This document shows, in pieces, positions 1-5,571 of a stretch of DNA of 10,713 nucleotides (its first letter is position 1; each line of letters begins with the position of its first letter). The DNA is from Onstottus_A sp049273835. Its GTDB lineage: Bacteria; Acidobacteriota; Blastocatellia; UBA7656. The position numbers and the translations under genes are program-made. Location of the stretch: NCBI GenBank assembly GCA_049273835.1, contig JBASRM010000215.1, positions 1-10,713 on the forward strand. Direction: 5' to 3'. The notes under the pieces are model-generated. The model saw only the letters and a program-made list of their open reading frames with translations, had not been told where the DNA came from and made no database searches.

Positions 1-1862
1 GATGCCTTCCGGTTTTTGAGCGCCGCACCGAGCGCGCTATTCATAATGACCTCGGCGAGGTGACGCGAAGCCTCATCCAACTCGGTAATCTTCGCGCGTA
101 TTAACTGATGGTCGTCGCCGGCGGCAGCCTGCCGGAGCGCAACGATGGCGCTGCGGATCGCTTCGCTTTCACGTTCGTCGATCAAGCCTGTTGCTCCCTC
201 CCGGAGCGCCTTCTCTGCGGCCCGCATCACAGTCTCGGCTTCGTTGCGACTCTCGATGATCAGGCGCTTTCGGATGTCTTCTTCAGCGTACTCAAATGAG
301 TCGATCAACATTCTTTCGATCTGATCATCGGTAAGACCGTACGAAGGCTTAACTTCAATAGACTGCTCCTGGCCGGTCCTCAAATCGCGCGCGCTAACGG
401 TCAAGATGCCGTTCGCGTCAATCAGGAACTTCACTTCGATTCGCGGCAACCCGGCTGGCTGAGGGGGAATGCCCTTCAAAGTAAACTTCGCGAGGCTTCG
501 ACAATCATCGACGAGTTCGCGTTCACCTTGCACTACGTGAACATCAATGCCGGTTTGATTGTCGACCCAGGTCGTGAACATCTCGGCTGCTGACGCGGGA
601 ATGGTCGAGTTGCGATTGATTATCTTCGCCACGACGCCGCCCATCGTCTCTATGCCGAGACTCAAGGGGGTGACATCGAGCAGCAGTAGATCTCTTCGTC
701 CTCCGGCGAGAACATCAGCTTGAATAGCAGCGCCGAGCGCAACCACTTCGTCGGGGTTAAGCTCGACATGCGGTTCGCGCTTGAACAGTTCTTTGACTCT
801 TTGCCGGACCAGCGGAATTCGGGTTGAGCCACCCACCAGAACGACCTCATCGATCTGTTCAGGTTCGAGACCGGCGTCCTTCAACGCCTGCCTGCACGGA
901 GCAAGCGTTCGATCAACAAGATCAGAAATCAATCCCTCAAAGTCATCACGCGTTATCAAGCGCTCGTATCCGCGCTTGGGATCAGCAGCGGGGACCTCTA
1001 TAAGGGCGCTGTCGGAAACCGACAGTTGGTGTTTTGCTTTTATTGCGACTCGGCGTACGGCCTGAAACACGGCCAGATCGTCCGCGGTGCTTTCGAGAGC
1101 GGTGTCTGCAAGCTCACCGAGAACCAGCGTGATAAGCCGGTTGTCGAGATCGTCGCCTCCCAGGTGTGTGTCTCCGTTGGTCGCAAGCACTTCGAAGATG
1201 CCGTCTTTGAGTTTGAGTACCGAAATATCGAAAGTACCGCCGCCGAGGTCGTAAACCGCAACAATGGCTTCATCACGTTTGTCGATGCCGTAGGCAAGCG
1301 AAGCCGCGGTGGGCTCATTGACTATGCGAAGCACGTCGAGCCCCGCAAGATGCCCTGCGTCCTTTGTAGCTTGTCGCTGCGCGTCGTTGAAATACGCCGG
1401 TACAGTGATGACCGCCCGCGTTACCTCTTCTTCAAAGAACCGCGAAGCGCGTTCCTTCAGGTCACGTAAGATGAACGCGGAAATCTCTGGCGGCGTGAAG
1501 ACCCGCTCGCCCATCTGGAATCGAATGACCTGTTCACTTCCCGGCGCGATTTGAAACGGTACGAGTGTGAGATCTTCCTGAACATCGGCGCTACCCTTGC
1601 CCATGAATCGCTTCACGGAATAGATGGCCTTGCGAGGCTCGGTGATCAGCCTATCGCGAGCCTGTTCTCCGACCAGGAGTCGGTTCTCCTGGTCATCGAA
1701 GTAAACGATCGAGGGCACAAGACCGTTGCCCGATTCATCACGAATAACCTCGGGCGCGTTGTCGCTGATGTACGCAACAAGACTGTTCGTCGTGCCCAGG
1801 TCTATTCCGACTACGCGGCCTGACTTGGGACGCCCGCTAAGGCTGAGTTCAATAACAGGCAT
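1..1862 (-). CDS. hscA: HscA, specialised Hsp70 chaperone for Fe-S assembly (3' end cut by window edge)
   Basis: ATP-dependent Hsp70 that, with the J-protein HscB, acts on IscU to promote cluster release in the cytosol. The reading frame gives 620 residues and is open at the left edge. E. coli HscA is about 616 residues, so only a few C-terminal residues should be missing. Visible Hsp70 motifs: phosphate-1 GIDLGTTNS (19-27), the lysine region SVKRFMG (K84), connect VNEPTAASLAYG (181-192), phosphate-2 DLGGGTFD (205-212), adenosine motif VLVGGSTRIP (341-350), and the interdomain linker LLLLDVTPLSLG (392-403). The substrate domain reads QGERELVDDCRSLAKF (445-460) and VKPSYGLTD (504-512), which is HscA-like rather than DnaK-like; there is no DnaK-type long acidic tail. 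The ATG at 1862 lies 3 bp after the hscB stop, with a GAAGGGGA ribosome site inside the end of hscB, so the two are co-translated. A ferredoxin gene could follow beyond the edge but is not visible. Confidence 0.96.
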   Translation of the reverse strand, partial: MPVIELSLSGRPKSGRVVGIDLGTTNSLVAYISDNAPEVIRDESGNGLVPSIVYFDDQENRLLVGEQARDRLITEPRKAIYSVKRFMGKGSADVQEDLTLVPFQIAPGSEQVIRFQMGERVFTPPEISAFILRDLKERASRFFEEEVTRAVITVPAYFNDAQRQATKDAGHLAGLDVLRIVNEPTAASLAYGIDKRDEAIVAVYDLGGGTFDISVLKLKDGIFEVLATNGDTHLGGDDLDNRLITLVLGELADTALESTADDLAVFQAVRRVAIKAKHQLSVSDSALIEVPAADPKRGYERLITRDDFEGLISDLVDRTLAPCRQALKDAGLEPEQIDEVVLVGGSTRIPLVRQRVKELFKREPHVELNPDEVVALGAAIQADVLAGGRRDLLLLDVTPLSLGIETMGGVVAKIINRNSTIPASAAEMFTTWVDNQTGIDVHVVQGERELVDDCRSLAKFTLKGIPPQPAGLPRIEVKFLIDANGILTVSARDLRTGQEQSIEVKPSYGLTDDQIERMLIDSFEYAEEDIRKRLIIESRNEAETVMRAAEKALREGATGLIDERESEAIRSAIVALRQAAAGDDHQLIRAKITELDEASRHLAEVIMNSALGAALKNRKA

Positions 1863-1865
1863 TAA

Positions 1866-2549
1866 TCAGAGTTCCCCTTCGATGTTGCGAACAAGATGGC
1901 GAATATAGGATCGGTGTGAGAGCAACTCACTCATTCGATCGAGCAAAGATTTCTTTTCGTGCGCCGCGGTCCGATCGATTGAAGAATCCCAATCTTCAAA
2001 TAGTGCGAAGAGCCGCTGGTCGATCTCAGCCAACTTCTGCCGAAACGCCGCAAGGGCTTCCTCCAACCCCGAACGAGCTTCGACGACTTCCTCTTCGTCG
2101 CCAATCTTTTTTGCCGCCTTCAATTCCTCAATCTGCATGTTCAACTCGAACACTTCTTCCAATAAATCGGGTGGCGCCTTTTTCTCTGCTTCCTTGTAAC
2201 CTTCAAGAGCCAACAGGTATGTAACCCTCCCCACCCGGTCACGGAGAGTGCGATAGGCGTCGTTGAGCATCGATGACCGCTCTACACTCGCCTGCCTTTC
2301 TGGTTCGCTAGCGGACATAAAGTAATCGGGATGAAACTGCCGGCTGAGCGAGTAATACGATTTCTCCAGCTCCGATTCGTCGATTCGCAGCTTCCTTGGT
2401 AACCCGAAGAAGCTGAAGTAATCCGTTCCCGCCGCAGCGGGTTGAATCTTATTACACACCGCACAGAAATGCGTGCCGGCTGACCGAGCGCCGCAATAAG
2501 GACAAGTTGACTGAGTCGCTCTCTGGGTGTTGACTACGGTTCCCGTCAT
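1866..2549 (-). CDS. hscB: HscB, J-domain co-chaperone with N-terminal tetracysteine (zinc-ribbon-like) module
   Basis: Co-chaperone that delivers IscU to HscA and stimulates its ATPase. The 227-residue protein has three parts. First is a tetracysteine module, C16-x2-C19-x9-C29-x2-C32, which looks like a zinc knuckle. Then comes the Hsc20-type J domain starting at DYFSFFGL (43-50), with HPD at 73-75 and MLNDAYRTL (94-102). Last is an acidic helical region (about 125-225), equivalent to the IscU-binding three-helix domain. E. coli HscB is about 171 residues and, as I recall it, starts directly at the J domain, so the first 40 residues are extra. Human mitochondrial HSC20 carries a similar CxxC...CxxC module followed by DYFSL. 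The gene sits 194 bp after iscA, unlike the other tight isc junctions, and 3 bp before hscA. Its ATG overlaps the stop of a possible 29-codon leader ORF (ATGA). The ribosome site directly before the ATG is weak. Confidence 0.95.
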   Translation of the reverse strand: MTGTVVNTQRATQSTCPYCGARSAGTHFCAVCNKIQPAAAGTDYFSFFGLPRKLRIDESELEKSYYSLSRQFHPDYFMSASEPERQASVERSSMLNDAYRTLRDRVGRVTYLLALEGYKEAEKKAPPDLLEEVFELNMQIEELKAAKKIGDEEEVVEARSGLEEALAAFRQKLAEIDQRLFALFEDWDSSIDRTAAHEKKSLLDRMSELLSHRSYIRHLVRNIEGEL

Positions 2550-2635
2550 GTAAAAACCTGAGCGCCTGTCGGGTTCGGGTTGGAAGTCCGGGCGCCAACA
2601 AAAAGATGGTTGAGTCGCAGCGGGCGCCCAACCAT
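2546..2635 (-). CDS. Possible 29-residue leader ORF coupled to hscB
   Basis: An open frame of 29 codons starts with ATG at 2635. Its TGA stop overlaps the hscB ATG as ATGA. A good Shine-Dalgarno, AGGAG (2644-2640), lies 4 nt before the ATG, better than the one in front of hscB itself. The peptide begins MVGRPLRLNHLFVG and ends GAQVFT; I do not recognise it, and it has no clear domain, signal peptide or membrane segment. Its first codons form the stem of a hairpin (2605-2636) followed by TTTTT, so translating it would compete with hairpin formation. It may be a real coupling or attenuation peptide. It may equally be a chance ORF in a repeated intergenic element. Thirty codons without a stop is weak evidence alone; the start and stop placement is the stronger argument. 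Confidence 0.3.
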   Translation of the reverse strand: MVGRPLRLNHLFVGARTSNPNPTGAQVFT

Positions 2636-2636
2636 C
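2599..2636 (-). terminator. Candidate intrinsic terminator or attenuator between iscA and hscB
   Basis: On the minus strand the sequence GATGGTTG (2636-2629) is followed by 16 nt and then its exact complement CAACCATC (2612-2605). TTTTTGTT comes directly after (2604-2597). The loop can form an extra CGC/GCG pairing. An 8-bp stem with half A-U or G-U content is only moderately stable, so partial termination is more likely than full. That would make hscBA less abundant than iscRSUA. The stem overlaps the start codon of the possible leader ORF, so ribosome movement could open it. Confidence 0.4.
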
Positions 2637-2705
2637 AATCTCCTACAGAATTGTGTTCACCGTGGGCAGACTTCTTACGGCGTCGGCAGGCGCCCTCATC
2701 TGAAG

Positions 2706-2729
2706 CATCGGTGAGAGACGCTACCGATG
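2706..2729 (-). other. Hairpin just downstream of iscA
   Basis: A perfect 7-bp inverted repeat, CATCGGT and ACCGATG, separated by 10 nt, lies 14 nt after the iscA stop codon on the minus strand. No T-run follows, so it is not a typical terminator. It could protect the 3' end of the upstream iscRSUA message or mark a processing point. Function is inferred only from position. Confidence 0.35.
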
Positions 2730-2743
2730 AACGATCTCACAAG

Positions 2744-3079
2744 CTAAACCGCGAAAGATTCGCCGCAGCCGCACGCGCCTGAAGAGTTGGGATTGACGAA
2801 GGTGAATCCTCGTTGCATCAGTCCCTCCTCCTTGTAATCTAGCGTCGAGCCGTCTAGAAACAAAAAGCTCTTCAGATCGACAAAAACCTTGACCCCGTCC
2901 TTCTCGAATACCTTATCGCCGGGCCGTTCTTCGGTATCGATTGCCAGATTGTAGCTCATGCCCGAGCAGCCTCCGCCTTTTACGCCTACTCTCAAACCGC
3001 CTTCGGCGATTCCCTGCTCCTGCATGATCTCGCGAACCTTCTCGACAGCTTTTGTAGTCAGTTCAATCATAGCGCTCAC
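2744..3079 (-). CDS. iscA: IscA, A-type Fe-S carrier protein
   Basis: Small HesB/IscA-family protein that binds iron or a cluster and passes Fe-S to target apoproteins. It has 111 residues, against 107 in E. coli IscA. The three invariant cysteines are present: C38 in GGGCSGMSY, and C103 and C105 in the C-terminal ACGCGESF. The rest follows the family pattern (GVKVFVDLKSFLFLDG, TFVNPN). The GTG at 3079 overlaps the iscU stop as GTGA, which points to translational coupling. An ATG three codons later (3070) would give a 108-residue protein starting MIELTTKA, closer to the usual family start; neither start has a strong ribosome site. Position between iscU and hscB supports the name IscA over ErpA or SufA. 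It is the only A-type carrier in the window, so it may also serve the Suf side. Confidence 0.95.
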   Translation of the reverse strand: MSAMIELTTKAVEKVREIMQEQGIAEGGLRVGVKGGGCSGMSYNLAIDTEERPGDKVFEKDGVKVFVDLKSFLFLDGSTLDYKEEGLMQRGFTFVNPNSSGACGCGESFAV

Positions 3080-3498
3080 GCGTTGACGGCGGCTTCTTCG
3101 GTCTTAGGCTCACCGCTGGTTTGCTTCTGCTGATAGTCGCGCACCGCCGCCTTGATGGCGTCCTCAGCAAGCACCGAGCAATGAATCTTGACCGGCGGCA
3201 GGTTGAGTTCTTTTACGATCGCGGTGTTCTTGATTGTTAGAGCCTCATCCACTGACCGTCCCTTGAGCCATTCAGTGGCAAGGCTGGAACTCGCAATGGC
3301 AGAGCCACAGCCAAACGTCTTGAACTTCGCGTCTTCGATGATCTGTGTCTCCGGATTGATCCTGATCTGAAGCTTCATCACATCCCCGCATTCGGGAGCG
3401 CCTACAAGCCCGGTGCCCACGCTGGGGTCCTTTTTGTCCAGGCTTCCAACATTACGCGGGTTGTTGTAGTGGTCGACAACTTTATCTGAGTATGCCAT
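3076..3498 (-). CDS. iscU: IscU, Fe-S cluster scaffold
   Basis: Scaffold on which IscS sulphur and iron are assembled into a [2Fe-2S] cluster. It has 140 residues. All ligands are visible: C37 and D39 in PECGDVM, C64 in TFGCGSAIASSS, and H106-C107 in KIHCSVLAEDAI. The LPPVK motif (100-104) recognised by HscA is intact, which fits the presence of hscBA in the same operon. The N-terminus YSDKVVDHYNNPRNVGS is typical of IscU. The C-terminal tail after about residue 123 is a short, Lys- and Glu-rich extension a little longer than in E. coli. A ribosome site GAGGAA (3514-3509) lies 10 nt before the ATG. It is 35 bp downstream of iscS and overlaps iscA by 4 bp. It is distinct from the SufU gene starting at 10626. 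Confidence 0.97.
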   Translation of the reverse strand: MAYSDKVVDHYNNPRNVGSLDKKDPSVGTGLVGAPECGDVMKLQIRINPETQIIEDAKFKTFGCGSAIASSSLATEWLKGRSVDEALTIKNTAIVKELNLPPVKIHCSVLAEDAIKAAVRDYQQKQTSGEPKTEEAAVNA

Positions 3499-3533
3499 CG
3501 GTTTGTTCTTCCTCTCGTGCTCTTGAGTTAGTG

Positions 3534-4754
3534 TTATTCACCAGCCCATTGAACCTTGCTGAGATCGACTCCCTCTTGAACCATCTCCCACAGTGGTGAC
3601 AGCTCACGTAATCTGTTCACGGCCTCATTGACGCGGCCGATCGTGTAGTCGACTTCTTCTTCGGTGTTGAAACGCCCGAGCCCAAATCGAATCGAGCTGT
3701 GCGCAAGCTCTTCCCCGACTCCCAGAGCCTTCAGCACATAACTCGGCTCAAGACTCGCCGATGTGCAGGCAGAGCCTGACGAAACTGCAATGTCGTTTAT
3801 GCCCATCAGCAATGACTCGCCTTCAACGTACGCGAAGGAGATGTTGAGATTGCCGGCCAGCCGCTGGGTGGGATGTCCGTTGACGTAAACGTCGGGTATT
3901 TCGTCCATAATCCCGTTGCAAAGCCTTTCGCGGAGGGCCAGCATTCGCACGTTTTCGCTCGGCATTTCAGCCCTTGCCAATTCACAGGCCTTGCCCAATC
4001 CCACTATTCCGGTGACGTTCAACGTTCCGCTCCGCATGCCGCGTTCGTGGCCGCCTCCGTCCATCATTGGCACCAGCACCACCCGGGGGTTCTTGCGACG
4101 CACGTAAAGTCCGCCAACACCTTTAGGCCCATAAATTTTATGAGCGGAAAATGAAGCGAGATCGACGTTGAGTTCGTTGACATTGAACGGGACTTTCCCG
4201 ATCGCCTGAGTGGCGTCAGTGTGAAACAGAACTCCCCTCTCTTTACAGAGCTTTCCGATTTCGGCGATCGGTTGAATGACCCCGATCTCATTGTTCGCCA
4301 TCATGATCGTGACAAGGATTGTTTTGTCAGTGATTGCATTCTTGATGTCATCGGGAGAAATCAGGCCATCGGTTCCAACCGGAAGGTATGTAACTTTGAA
4401 GCCGCGCTTTTCGAGCTTCTTACAACTGTCCAGCACCGCTTTATGCTCAGTCACCGCGGTTATGATGTGGTCACCGCGCTCGTAGTACATGTCGGCGACA
4501 CCCTTGATCGCGAGATTGTCTGATTCGGTCGCGCCGCTGGTGAAAACGATCTCCTTGGAAGTAGCGCTTATCAAGTCTGCGGCTTGTTTACGCGCTGCCT
4601 CAATTGCTTCCTCGGCCTCCCATCCGAATTGATGATTGCGGCTTGCCGCATTTCCGAATATTTCGGTGAAGTAAGGACGCATCGCCTCGAACACGCGGGG
4701 GTCACAGGGCGTCGTCGCGTGATTGTCCATATAAATTGGGAGCTTCAAAGCCAT
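3534..4754 (-). CDS. iscS: IscS, group I cysteine desulfurase
   Basis: PLP enzyme converting L-cysteine to L-alanine and an enzyme persulfide that feeds IscU and other sulphur acceptors. With the start at 4754 it has 406 residues (E. coli 404), and E. coli landmarks fall almost on the same numbers: H104 in TEHKAVLD, D180 in FHTDATQ, PLP lysine K206 in SAHKIYGP, and active-site C330 in SGSACTSASLEPSYVL, the long-loop group I form. The C-terminus LSPLWEMVQEGVDL closely resembles E. coli IscS and includes the region contacting IscU. I chose 4754 because an AAGGAG ribosome site (4766-4761) sits 6 nt upstream and the family start MALKLPIYMDNHATTP fits. An in-frame ATG at 4796 overlapping the iscR stop (ATGA) would add 14 residues and remains possible by coupling. 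Confidence 0.96.
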   Translation of the reverse strand: MALKLPIYMDNHATTPCDPRVFEAMRPYFTEIFGNAASRNHQFGWEAEEAIEAARKQAADLISATSKEIVFTSGATESDNLAIKGVADMYYERGDHIITAVTEHKAVLDSCKKLEKRGFKVTYLPVGTDGLISPDDIKNAITDKTILVTIMMANNEIGVIQPIAEIGKLCKERGVLFHTDATQAIGKVPFNVNELNVDLASFSAHKIYGPKGVGGLYVRRKNPRVVLVPMMDGGGHERGMRSGTLNVTGIVGLGKACELARAEMPSENVRMLALRERLCNGIMDEIPDVYVNGHPTQRLAGNLNISFAYVEGESLLMGINDIAVSSGSACTSASLEPSYVLKALGVGEELAHSSIRFGLGRFNTEEEVDYTIGRVNEAVNRLRELSPLWEMVQEGVDLSKVQWAGE

Positions 4755-4792
4755 TTCGTTCTCCTTGAAAACCTGATCCGATGAATCCTTAT

Positions 4793-5308
4793 TCATGCGA
4801 CCTCGGCGGTGTTCGAGTTAGCCGTATCGTCCGCCGTCTGCGCACGGTCCAGTATGCGCTTTGATTTCACTCTTAACCCATAAACTACTTCCGGTTTCGC
4901 CTTGTTTAGAAGATCGGCAACAGTAATCGAATCCAGAAAATTGTCAACATGCTCGGCCAACTGCTTCCATATGGCGCCGCTGATGCACCTGCTCGAGATC
5001 CTGCAGTCATCAACGGATTCTTGTTTACTAAAACAGGAATTGGTGTAAATCGGGGACTCGATCAGCCTGACGATTTCGCCGATTGTGATCTCAGAAGGGT
5101 CACGTGAAAGAACATAACCGCCGTGAGACCCACGGACGCTCTTGACTATGCTTCCCTTGCGCAGCTGTTGGAAGAGCTGCTCCAGAAACATCAGCGATAT
5201 CCCCTCCCGCTGCGAGATGGCCGCCAGCGGCACGGGAGATCCATCTGAGTGCTGTGCGATGTCGAGCACCGCCCGCACCGAGTACTTACCTTTTGACGAA
5301 ACCTGCAT
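4793..5308 (-). CDS. iscR: IscR-like Rrf2-family Fe-S-sensing regulator with altered cluster ligands
   Basis: Transcription regulator expected to read the Fe-S state and control this locus. It has 171 residues. An N-terminal winged helix covers about 1-70 (SSKGKYSVRAVLDIA, ISLMFLEQLFQQL, SVRGSHGGYVLSRD). E43, which in E. coli tunes type 1 versus type 2 site use, is kept, as is R59. The cluster loop has C92, C102 and C108. E. coli IscR uses C92-x5-C98-x5-C104-x2-H107; here the first gap is nine residues and the His position is G111 (CISGAIW). The fourth ligand is therefore unknown. A dimer helix follows (WKQLAEHVDNFLDSITVADLL). It is first in the isc operon, divergent from sufB, and its promoter carries an operator-like site, which supports autoregulation. 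NsrR or RirA are the alternatives; context favours IscR. Confidence 0.92.
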   Translation of the reverse strand: MQVSSKGKYSVRAVLDIAQHSDGSPVPLAAISQREGISLMFLEQLFQQLRKGSIVKSVRGSHGGYVLSRDPSEITIGEIVRLIESPIYTNSCFSKQESVDDCRISSRCISGAIWKQLAEHVDNFLDSITVADLLNKAKPEVVYGLRVKSKRILDRAQTADDTANSNTAEVA

Positions 5309-5353
5309 CGCTTTTCAACGCAACCTCAAGAAGCAAAATTAGCAAGAATTGAG

Positions 5354-5382
5354 ACTTTATGATACCCGACTGAGTAAGTCAA
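5354..5382 (-). promoter_or_regulatory. iscR (isc operon) promoter
   Basis: On the minus strand, TTGACT (5382-5377) matches the sigma-70 -35 consensus at five of six positions. A 17-bp spacer follows, then TAAAGT (5359-5354), a four-of-six match to TATAAT. Transcription would start near 5347, giving a leader of about 40 nt before the iscR ATG at 5308. The -35 and spacer are covered by the operator candidate at 5362-5386, as expected for autorepression. Confidence 0.7.
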
Positions 5383-5386
5383 GTTT
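5362..5386. promoter_or_regulatory. IscR type 1-like operator, site 1
   Basis: The core is GACT-N5-AGTC (5368-5380), flanked by ATACCC on the left and AAGTTT on the right. Compared with the E. coli type 1 IscR consensus as I remember it (ATA-SYY-GACT-N5-AGTC-RRS-TAT, with a mostly A/T centre), 22 of 25 positions agree. It overlaps the -35 and spacer of the iscR promoter. This is strong sequence evidence that the neighbouring Rrf2 protein is an IscR and represses itself. Confidence 0.75.
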
Positions 5387-5411
5387 ATTGTTGACTTAAA
5401 AGGTCATGTAC
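5387..5411. promoter_or_regulatory. IscR type 1-like operator, site 2
   Basis: The next 25 bp after site 1, with no gap, repeat the same geometry: GACT-N5-GGTC (5393-5405), one base off the symmetric core, with ATTGTT and ATGTAC as flanks. About 19 of 25 positions agree with the remembered consensus. It covers the TTGACT at 5391-5396 that points toward sufB. Weaker than site 1, but the exact 25-bp register makes chance less likely. Confidence 0.5.
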
Positions 5412-5419
5412 GCCTTGAT
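5391..5419 (+). promoter_or_regulatory. Weak candidate sufB promoter overlapping operator site 2
   Basis: TTGACT (5391-5396) is a good -35. At a 17-bp spacing only CTTGAT (5414-5419) is found, a poor -10 match. An AATAAT at 5435-5440 looks like a -10 but is too far away. This promoter is offered because its -35 lies inside an IscR-like site. The candidate at 5476-5504 has a better -10. Confidence 0.25.
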
Positions 5420-5450
5420 GAGACTAAGTGCAAAAATAATGAGCCTTACA

Positions 5451-5469
5451 GGCAGCGACCAACGCTGCC
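5451..5469 (+). other. Short GC-rich hairpin upstream of sufB
   Basis: GGCAGCG (5451-5457) and CGCTGCC (5463-5469) are perfect complements around a 5-nt loop, ACCAA. No T-run follows, so it is not a terminator. If transcription starts upstream near 5426-5447, this would be a 5'-end stem that can stabilise the suf message. If the promoter at 5476 is the real one, it lies upstream of the transcript and would need another role, such as a protein-binding dyad. Confidence 0.4.
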
Positions 5470-5475
5470 CCAATC

Positions 5476-5504
5476 TTGACTTTGAAGTACAGATTCTTTA
5501 CGAT
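5476..5504 (+). promoter_or_regulatory. Candidate sufB (suf operon) promoter
   Basis: TTGACT (5476-5481) is a five-of-six -35. A 17-bp spacer leads to TACGAT (5499-5504), a four-of-six -10 that keeps the key first TA and last AT. Transcription would start near 5511, leaving about 60 nt before the sufB ATG at 5572. The operator candidates then sit some 65-115 bp upstream of the -35, where bound IscR would more likely activate or act at a distance than block polymerase. Confidence 0.5.
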
Positions 5505-5571
5505 GCTCTTAGTTACCCAAACATGTAACGGGAGCAACCACGGAGGCTTGGGGGAGTCACTGGAGACGTCG

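Larger units (their letters stand above)
5309..5571. promoter_or_regulatory. Shared divergent control region of the isc and suf operons
   Basis: This 263-bp stretch is the main intergenic region of the window. It contains the iscR promoter pointing left, two abutting IscR-type operator candidates, a TTGACT pointing right inside the second operator, a short hairpin, and a stronger sufB promoter candidate. Two -35-like hexamers stand back to back as AGTCAA (5377-5382) and TTGACT (5391-5396), 8 bp apart. No convincing separate gene is seen here; open frames crossing it are extensions or antisense shadows of sufB. Confidence 0.8.

Noticed and set aside
1026..1469. 147-residue open frame on the plus strand
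   Set aside because: It is antisense to hscA, whose frame is continuous with strong motifs; no ribosome site or recognisable domain.
1..1862. Annotating the Hsp70 gene as dnaK
   Set aside because: Context after hscB in an isc operon, a length near 616 residues, no DnaK-type acidic tail, and the QGERELVDDCRSLAKF and VKPSYGLTD segments all fit HscA.
5476..5571. Upstream TTG start that would lengthen SufB by 32 residues
   Set aside because: The TTG is part of a promoter-like TTGACT, has no ribosome site, and the added residues do not fit the family; ATG at 5572 has GGAGA at proper spacing.
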